From UBA8403 sp964455155 (GTDB taxonomy: Bacteria; Bacteroidota; Bacteroidia; Cytophagales; Amoebophilaceae): 8,571 nt of DNA. Numbering within the stretch: the first letter of the stretch is position 1; each line of letters begins with the position of its first letter. Shown piece by piece: positions 1-5,355 of this stretch. The stretch spans positions 1-8,571 of the forward strand of contig CAYVYH010000030.1 in assembly GCA_964455155.1 (NCBI GenBank). Reading direction: 5' to 3'. A program made the translations under genes and the position numbers. The notes under the pieces are model-generated. The model searched no databases, had not been told where the DNA came from, and saw only the letters and a program-made list of their open reading frames with translations.

Positions 1-2
1 AA

Positions 3-743
3 GCGCATGAGACGCAGCTGGCACGTCAGGAATCATTACTTGAGCAAAGAGTGGAGCAGCTGGCACGGGCATTGGTTGCTTCACTGGCCTTTGGGAAAAA
101 GCAGTGGAAACAGTACCTTGGGGAGGTAGGCCCCGCACCGCGGCTACCAGCCGAGATAGGTGAGATCTTGAGTCGCCCTTGTCCATTCTGGCCCAACAAG
201 CAGGTCAAAGACGCGCACCTGCTGGCGTTGATACCGGCTAAAGTGAACGACAAGCTTTTCAGCTTGAACCTGCTTAGTGAGCTTATCCAGCACCCCAGGG
301 GAGGAGACCGCAACACAAAGTGTCGCTATTACCATCAGGACGTTCGGCGTGTGTTGGGCAACCGATCTTGCGACCAAGCTTATTGGGTATTGATGACGCG
401 AGATGTACTACCCCGGAGTAGGGGGATGGGATATAGGGACCAGGGGGCATTGGTTGCTCAGCACACAAGTAGCACGGGTCTTCCTTATGAGCTACCTGGC
501 GTATTGGAAGCAGCGACCGTTGTCCTGTCGCATTATGTGCGTGGTGGAGAGCGTCTGTATACAGATGAACCATGGACCTACACCCGGTGCCAAGATCTGA
601 TCAGTGTAGGTGGTGACGACCGTCCGACTATTGTCGGTGGTTTCAATACCTCAGGCCTCAGCATCAGCTACGATGATTTTTCTGAGGACTCCGATGTTCG
701 CTACGGTGTTGTGGGTTGCCGGAGGTTTTCTCGTCAACCATAA
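3..743 (+). CDS. C-terminal part of a large hypothetical protein of intracellular bacteria (5' end outside window)
   Basis: The reading frame is open from the left edge, so this is the last 246 residues of a longer protein. A GTG at 51 could start it, but the frame continues upstream without a stop, and residues 1-27 form a leucine-spaced, charged helix (likely coiled coil), so an internal GTG is more likely. The remainder is a compact globular domain with these motifs, counted from base 3: CPFWP (60-64), WVLMTRDVLPRSR (128-140), GLPYELP (159-165), ERLYTDEPWTYTRCQDL (183-199), VGGF (211-214) and a terminal GVVGCRRF (235-242). From memory these motifs recur at the C-terminus of otherwise variable hypothetical proteins in amoeba-associated Chlamydiae and Amoebophilaceae; I could not search this. 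I see no catalytic signature, signal peptide or membrane segment in the visible part, and I assign no function. It ends 78 nt before the cysteine desulfurase; that gap shows no clear promoter or terminator. Confidence 0.8.
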   Translation, partial: AHETQLARQESLLEQRVEQLARALVASLAFGKKQWKQYLGEVGPAPRLPAEIGEILSRPCPFWPNKQVKDAHLLALIPAKVNDKLFSLNLLSELIQHPRGGDRNTKCRYYHQDVRRVLGNRSCDQAYWVLMTRDVLPRSRGMGYRDQGALVAQHTSSTGLPYELPGVLEAATVVLSHYVRGGERLYTDEPWTYTRCQDLISVGGDDRPTIVGGFNTSGLSISYDDFSEDSDVRYGVVGCRRFSRQP

Positions 744-821
744 AATATTCGTTGCGATCATGCCTAGTCATACCAAAAGCGCACGGCAGCTTTGGTGCAT
801 AGAAGTTGCTACCTGTTTACG

Positions 822-1976
822 ATGACTGTTTACCTAGATAATGCCGCTACCACTGCCTTGTCCCCAGAAGTGCTGGAGGTTATGTTGCCTTACATGCGTA
901 CGATGTGCGGTAGCCCCTCTTCTATCCATAGCCACGGCAGAGAGGCTAAAGTGGCAATAGAAAAAGCCCGCAAGCACGTGGCAGCACTGCTCCATGTATC
1001 TCCGTCAGAAATATGCTTCACGTCAAGTGGTACTGAGAGTAACAACATGGCGCTTCGGGGTAGTGTGGTCGCGTCAGGCATACGCCATGTGATTACTTCG
1101 CCGATAGAGCACCATGCAGTACTGCGGCCCTTGGAAAAAATGGCTCAAGCGGGCCAAATTCAGGTGCACTGGGTGCAGATAGATGCACAGGGTTGCTTGC
1201 AATACGACCACCTGGAGCACCTGTTGCAAACGCATGAACGTGCTCTGGTGAGTTTGATGCATGCCAATAACGAGATAGGCAACCTCAACGACATAGCACA
1301 GATTGGGGCCCTTTGTAAGACGTATGGCGCTATCTTTCATACTGATGCTGTGCAGACTATTGGGCATTGTATGTTGGATTTTCAGACTTTGCCGGTACAC
1401 CTGGCCACAGGTTCTGCTCATAAATTTCATGGCCCCAAAGGGGTGGGTCTCCTCTACATTCGCGGTGGTGTGCAGGTGGCTCCACTCATTGATGGAGGTG
1501 CGCAGGAGCGGAACATGCGGGGTGGAACAGAGAATGTACCCGGCATTGTAGGACTTGGTAAGGCTCTTGAGATAGCCCACCGGGATATGCAGGAAGATCG
1601 CCAGTACGTACAAGGACTCAAAGACCGCATGATACAACGCCTTCAAACCCGTATACCTGGCGTTGTCTTCAATGGGACTAGTGCACATGCCGAGGCTAGT
1701 TTGTATACCATCCTGAGCGTCAGCTTGCCGCCTTCGGACAGCCATGATATGTTGGTTTTCAACCTAGATATTCAGAAGATCTCGGCTTCAGTGGGCAGTG
1801 CCTGTGCCAGCGGTAGCCACGTAGGCTCTCACGTGTTGCAGGCTTTAGGTACTGACCAACGGCGGGGAACGGTGCGATGCTCTTTCAGTAAATACAATAC
1901 TGACGAAGAAATAGACTATGTGGTGGAGCAGTTATGCATGCTTGGCGGGGCATCTGCTCAGGTTGAGTCTCGTTGA
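822..1976 (+). CDS. iscS: cysteine desulfurase, NifS/IscS type (class V aminotransferase fold)
   Basis: This is a PLP enzyme of 384 residues that converts cysteine to alanine and holds the sulfur as a persulfide for Fe-S clusters or thiolated tRNA; it acts in the cytoplasm. Landmarks are the N-terminal YLDNAATT, SSGTESNN (68-75), the PLP-stacking His97, HANNEIGN, HTDAVQ with Asp175 and Gln178 that contact PLP, the Schiff-base Lys201 in SAHKFHGPKG, GGTENVPG, and the catalytic Cys328 in VGSACASG. The SSxSAC-like context and the flexible loop place it with group I (NifS/IscS) rather than SufS. Length matches the family. I chose ATG 822 because it puts the MTVYLDNAATT start at the usual place; an in-frame TTG at 792 would add ten residues unlike the family. 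No iscU, sufBCD or thiI-like gene lies nearby, so its sulfur acceptor cannot be read from context. The symbol is by family type; nifS would be equally defensible. Confidence 0.95.
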   Translation: MTVYLDNAATTALSPEVLEVMLPYMRTMCGSPSSIHSHGREAKVAIEKARKHVAALLHVSPSEICFTSSGTESNNMALRGSVVASGIRHVITSPIEHHAVLRPLEKMAQAGQIQVHWVQIDAQGCLQYDHLEHLLQTHERALVSLMHANNEIGNLNDIAQIGALCKTYGAIFHTDAVQTIGHCMLDFQTLPVHLATGSAHKFHGPKGVGLLYIRGGVQVAPLIDGGAQERNMRGGTENVPGIVGLGKALEIAHRDMQEDRQYVQGLKDRMIQRLQTRIPGVVFNGTSAHAEASLYTILSVSLPPSDSHDMLVFNLDIQKISASVGSACASGSHVGSHVLQALGTDQRRGTVRCSFSKYNTDEEIDYVVEQLCMLGGASAQVESR

Positions 1977-2082
1977 TGCACTAGCGCGTCGTTTTTGTTG
2001 CGTATTCCTTGACACTTGCGTACAAGCCGTCACACATCGGTTGCCGCTACTATTGCACAACTCCTCGTATATTTATGGCCTC

Positions 2083-2757
2083 ATGACAAAAAATCCTTGG
2101 CAATACTATCTGATCGCTTTGGTCATCGTCCTTGTTGACCAGTCATCTAAGCTTTGGGTGCACTTCAATATGTCAATGGGCTGCGCTGGGGCTATCCAGC
2201 TCATTGGCACTTGGTTGAAGCTGCACTACACGCTTAACCCGGGCATGGCTTTTGGCATCCAATTTGGGTTTAAGTATGGCAAACTGCTGCTTACCTTGGG
2301 GCGCATCGTGGCCACCTGTGTGATAGGGTGGTACATTCGGCAGTTGGTGCGAGAGGTAGGCACCTCTACGCTACTATTGTGGGGGTGGGCACTGATACTA
2401 GGAGGTGCCGTAGGGAATGTCATCGACAGTACATTTTATGCTGTTTTGTTGGACAATGCCCCGCATGATGCTCCCATGTCTTGGTTTTATGGACAAGTGA
2501 TCGACATGGTGTACGTGGATATTTGGGAGTCGAAGTTGCCCGCTTGGCTGCCTTTCATAGGGAATAGTTATCTGTCTTTGTTTCCGATTTTCAACATCGC
2601 AGACGCAGCTATCTTCCTCGGTGTTGTGGCGATTTTATGGGATAGAAGAAGAAAGCAAAAAGCGCACACCTCCTATACAACCTCACCAGCAGCATCGCTG
2701 CATGCGCAAGATCAGCAAAAGCTACAGCCAGTGCGTCAGCAAGAAATGCTTCATTGA
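2083..2757 (+). CDS. lspA: lipoprotein signal peptidase (signal peptidase II)
   Basis: LspA is an inner-membrane aspartyl protease that cuts the signal peptide from diacylated prolipoproteins just before the lipid-bearing cysteine. The 224-residue product has about four membrane helices (near 7-24, 65-85, 95-113 and 168-187), the conserved Asp19 and Lys23 in VLVDQSSK, the LNPGMAFG motif (51-58), and the two catalytic aspartates: Asp115 in GNVID and Asp174 in FNIADA. The stretch between them (about 119-168, with YGQVIDMVY and WLPFIGN) is longer than in proteobacterial LspA and typical of Bacteroidota. After the last helix there is a hydrophilic tail of about 38 residues rich in Gln, Ser and Ala. 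I chose ATG 2083; the open frame extends upstream to 1918 but overlaps the cysteine desulfurase and adds non-LspA sequence. It begins 106 nt after that gene. Its last 36 nt overlap the 3' end of murC on the opposite strand. Confidence 0.96.
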   Translation: MTKNPWQYYLIALVIVLVDQSSKLWVHFNMSMGCAGAIQLIGTWLKLHYTLNPGMAFGIQFGFKYGKLLLTLGRIVATCVIGWYIRQLVREVGTSTLLLWGWALILGGAVGNVIDSTFYAVLLDNAPHDAPMSWFYGQVIDMVYVDIWESKLPAWLPFIGNSYLSLFPIFNIADAAIFLGVVAILWDRRRKQKAHTSYTTSPAASLHAQDQQKLQPVRQQEMLH

Positions 2758-4116
2758 CGGAATCAAGTCACTGATATCGCCCGCACCTACCGTGACGAGT
2801 ATCTCTGGTGGGTTGTGCTGGGCTAGCATGTCGATGAGCCCTTCTTTGGTACTCCTCCATTTTTGGCCAAGTACCATTTGATCAAATATGCACGCGGAAG
2901 TGATCCCTTCAATAGGCATCTCACGTGCCGGGTAGATGTCCAGCAAAAAAACTCGATCAGCCAAGTCCAGGCTCTTAGCAAACTCGCTGGCCCATGTTTG
3001 GGTTCTGGTGTATAGGTGTGGTTGAAAAACAGTGGTTATTTGCTTGTCAGGGTACAAAGCACGAATGGTCTGTAGTAGGGCAGTGATCTCTACAGGATGG
3101 TGTGCGTAGTCATCTAAAAAGATGATCTGTTCGGTTCGTATCACGTACTCAAAGCGCCGCTTAACGCCCTGAAAGGTAGCCATGCCTTTGCGGATAGACT
3201 CAGCGTCTAAGCCTAGGCTCAGGCAGGCGGTAATCACTGCCAGAGCGTTTTCTACGTGGTGGTATCCAGGCACTGCTAGTCGCACGTCTCTGATTTTTAC
3301 TGCTTCACTCACGTAGTCAAAGTAGAAGTCGTTTTCCTTGATGCATACATGCTCGGCTCTGACTGTCGCGTCTGTTAAGGCATAGTCTGTTATGCTGTTA
3401 GCATCGCTTTTATCAGTGTGTAGCTGCTGTGCTACTTGTTGGTGAACGATGATTCTCCCGGAGGGAGGTACCCGTTTAATAAACGATTGAAATGCTTCTT
3501 TGAGTCTTTGCTCATCACCGTAAGTATCTAGATGGTCCGGATCAATGGTTGTCACAATAGCCCATTGGGGCTGTAGATGTAGGAAGGATCGATCAAACTC
3601 GTCGGCTTCTATGACCACAAGTGTGTCTTCCTTGGTTGCACCATTGATGAGTAAGTTAGACTCATAGCCTTTTGCAATACCACCTAGAAAGGCGATCAGA
3701 TTCTTCCCTGCACTGTACAGTATGTGTGCTGCCAGAGAAGAAGTCATGGTTTTTCCGTGTGTACCCGCTACTGCCAGGGTGGGGAGGTGCTGTGTGAGCA
3801 TCCCCAGCACCTCTGCCCGCTTGCATACCGTGTAGTGGTGAGCGATAAGATGGTTCAGTATGCGATTTTTAGAAGAGATCGCTGGCGTATACACAACGAG
3901 GCTTTGGTTCCTGTGATGTGTCACCGCTTGCGGAATGGCATCGATACAATCGGTAAAGTGTACCTCAATGCCTTCTTTGACCAGTTGGTCGGTCAGTGCG
4001 CTTGCAGCCTGGTCATAACCGAAGACCTGTATAGACTGGGAGTTGAACCACCTGGCTATCGCACTCATCCCGATGCCCCCGACTCCTATCAAGTAAACGT
4101 ATGGATAATCTTTCAT
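2722..4116 (-). CDS. murC: UDP-N-acetylmuramate--L-alanine ligase
   Basis: MurC is the cytoplasmic ATP-dependent enzyme that adds the first residue, L-alanine, to UDP-MurNAc in peptidoglycan synthesis. All three Mur-ligase domains are visible in 464 residues. The UDP-binding Rossmann domain starts with GVGGIGMSA (11-19). The ATPase domain has the P-loop GTHGKT (118-123), EADEFDRSF (170-178) and DPDHLDTYG (192-200). The C-terminal domain has DDYAHHP (335-341), QPHLYTRT (365-372), the MurC-typical DIYPARE (393-399) and VGAGDI (443-448). The residue after GKT is Met, where Thr or Ser is more usual. Start choice: ATG 4116 gives the usual short lead before the Rossmann loop and leaves 14 nt after murG. 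An in-frame GTG at 4134 (six extra residues, MKPTRR) would overlap the murG stop as GTGA, a common coupling arrangement, and cannot be excluded. Either way it is cotranscribed with murG. Confidence 0.96.
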   Translation of the reverse strand: MKDYPYVYLIGVGGIGMSAIARWFNSQSIQVFGYDQAASALTDQLVKEGIEVHFTDCIDAIPQAVTHHRNQSLVVYTPAISSKNRILNHLIAHHYTVCKRAEVLGMLTQHLPTLAVAGTHGKTMTSSLAAHILYSAGKNLIAFLGGIAKGYESNLLINGATKEDTLVVIEADEFDRSFLHLQPQWAIVTTIDPDHLDTYGDEQRLKEAFQSFIKRVPPSGRIIVHQQVAQQLHTDKSDANSITDYALTDATVRAEHVCIKENDFYFDYVSEAVKIRDVRLAVPGYHHVENALAVITACLSLGLDAESIRKGMATFQGVKRRFEYVIRTEQIIFLDDYAHHPVEITALLQTIRALYPDKQITTVFQPHLYTRTQTWASEFAKSLDLADRVFLLDIYPAREMPIEGITSACIFDQMVLGQKWRSTKEGLIDMLAQHNPPEILVTVGAGDISDLIPSMKHFLLTHWL

Positions 4117-4130
4117 CCGTCGGGTCGGTT

Positions 4131-5240
4131 TCACCGATTAGCAGTTGCGGGATTGACCAAACGAAGAATTTCCTTTGCAACAGCATCCGCAGCCTGTGGT
4201 TTGGCCCAGTAGCGCATATTTTTCGCCAAAATTTCCTGACGAGCCTCAAGCTTCAGCAGTTGTATGATCTCTCGGGCAAGCGTCTGGATAGCTTCCCCAT
4301 CCTTGACCATTAATGCGGCATTTTTTTCCACTAGTGGCCGTACATTTTGAGTCTGATGATCTGCTGTGACATTGGGTGAAGGTACAAAAATAGTCGGTTT
4401 TTGGGCTACACAAAGCTCTGCTACCGCCAAGGCACCTGCCCTAGAAACGACGATGTCTGCCGCTGCGTAGGCAAGGTCGATGGCCTGTATAAAGGGGTAG
4501 ACTTTGATGTGGCTTTGCTGCTCCTGGGTGAGCTGTGCCCTAATATCCTCAACATGTGCATGGCCAGTTGCCCAAAGGATTTGGAGTCCTGCCTCCCACA
4601 GCGAGTCTAGGGATTGTAGGATGCTTACGTTGATGGTTCTAGCACCTAGGCTTCCTCCTAGTACCAACAGACACTTCTTGTGAGGAAGTAAGCCAAAATA
4701 CGTGTGGGCGGCTTCTCGTTTCCCCTTTAGCTGTACCAGGTCCTCCCGTATAGGACTGCCGGTATATACCATTTTTTCTTTGGGGAAGTACGCTTCCATG
4801 TTTGCGTAAGCCACACAGACCGTATTGACATAGTCCGCTAGAATTTGATTGGTGAGGCCAACGGCTGCGTTTTGCTCTTGGATGAGCGTGGGAATCCCTC
4901 GCCTGGCTGCCATGTACAATATGGGCGCACTGGCATAACCTCCTGTGCCAACGACCACATCAGGTTGGAAGTCCTTGAGAATCTTTCGGGCCTTCCATAA
5001 GCTTGCCCCTAGCCTGAAAGGAAATGAGATGTTTTGTAGTACTTGCTTGCGTTGGAGTCCCCTAACTCCCAATCCAACAATCGGATACCCTGCTTCTGGT
5101 ACTTTCTGCATCTCCATTCTTCCGCTAGCCCCCACGAATAAAATAGCTGTAGAAGGATTACGTCGTCTCAACGCGTGGGCAATGGCAATGGCCGGATACA
5201 CATGGCCGCCCGTTCCCCCTCCACTGATGATAATTTTCAT
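4131..5240 (-). CDS. murG: UDP-N-acetylglucosamine--undecaprenyl-pyrophosphoryl-MurNAc-pentapeptide GlcNAc transferase
   Basis: MurG is a GT-B glycosyltransferase on the inner face of the cytoplasmic membrane; it transfers GlcNAc from UDP-GlcNAc to lipid I, making lipid II. The 369 residues match the family length. The N-terminal acceptor domain has GGGTGGH (7-13), GTGGYAS (98-104) and QEQNAAVG (121-128). The C-terminal UDP-GlcNAc domain has GGSLGAR (195-201), WATGH (223-227), SRAGALAVAE (266-275) and DHQTQN (294-299). ATG 5240 places GGGTGGH at the normal distance from the N-terminus. It is followed at once by murC, the order usual in division/cell-wall clusters, but ftsW, murD and mraY are not upstream and ftsQ is not downstream. 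A transporter/HD gene lies 115 nt upstream in the same orientation. Presence of murG and murC implies that lipid II synthesis is, or recently was, retained. Confidence 0.97.
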   Translation of the reverse strand: MKIIISGGGTGGHVYPAIAIAHALRRRNPSTAILFVGASGRMEMQKVPEAGYPIVGLGVRGLQRKQVLQNISFPFRLGASLWKARKILKDFQPDVVVGTGGYASAPILYMAARRGIPTLIQEQNAAVGLTNQILADYVNTVCVAYANMEAYFPKEKMVYTGSPIREDLVQLKGKREAAHTYFGLLPHKKCLLVLGGSLGARTINVSILQSLDSLWEAGLQILWATGHAHVEDIRAQLTQEQQSHIKVYPFIQAIDLAYAAADIVVSRAGALAVAELCVAQKPTIFVPSPNVTADHQTQNVRPLVEKNAALMVKDGEAIQTLAREIIQLLKLEARQEILAKNMRYWAKPQAADAVAKEILRLVNPATANR

Positions 5241-5355
5241 AGGATCGTCAAGCTAGCTTTCGCGTGTTTCTTGCGGTGTTATCTTCCGCCTACCACCCGC
5301 GGAGCGTACTAAGACAGTGTCTTGGTTAAAAACAGTGGTACATGACTGCTGGCTA
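5241..5355 (-). other. intergenic leader of murG with clustered inverted repeats
   Basis: This 115-nt gap between the transporter/HD gene and murG carries four short dyads. The first, 5331-5336 with 5345-5350, is listed separately as a possible terminator. The second is AAGACA-G-TGTCTT at 5311-5323, a perfect 6+1+6 dyad. The third is TCCGC/GCGGA at 5285-5303, with a 9-nt loop. The fourth is the perfect 10-bp palindrome AAGCTAGCTT at 5250-5259, ten bases before the murG start. I found no convincing Bacteroidota promoter (TTG then TAnnTTTG). Whether murG-murC has its own promoter or depends on read-through is open. Confidence 0.35.
5328..5350 (-). terminator. possible weak Rho-independent terminator after the transporter/HD gene
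   Basis: On the minus strand, six nt after the TAA stop, AGCAGT and ACTGTT can pair (six pairs, one G-U) around an 8-nt loop, followed by a T run (AAAAA at 5328-5332 on the plus strand). The stem is short and AU-rich, so it may be leaky or chance. Confidence 0.25.

Noticed and set aside
51..53. GTG as the start of a complete 230-residue protein at the left edge
   Set aside because: The frame is open to the window edge and the upstream residues continue the same leucine-spaced helix, so a partial longer gene is more likely.
792..821. TTG start adding ten residues to the cysteine desulfurase
   Set aside because: The ATG at 822 gives the standard family N-terminus directly before YLDNAATT; the extra residues resemble nothing in the family.
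1074..1745. 223-codon open frame on the minus strand inside the cysteine desulfurase
   Set aside because: It is fully antisense to a clearly conserved enzyme and its product shows no domain or motif.
2009..2014. TTGACA upstream of lspA as a promoter -35 box
   Set aside because: No TATAAT-like box follows at 16-18 nt (the 17-nt position reads ACACAT), and Bacteroidota promoters use a different consensus. TACTATTG at 2048-2055 is near TAnnTTTG but has no TTG at the right distance.
3724..4212. 162-codon plus-strand open frame over murC and the end of murG
   Set aside because: It is antisense to both conserved ligase and transferase sequence, and its product has no recognisable features.
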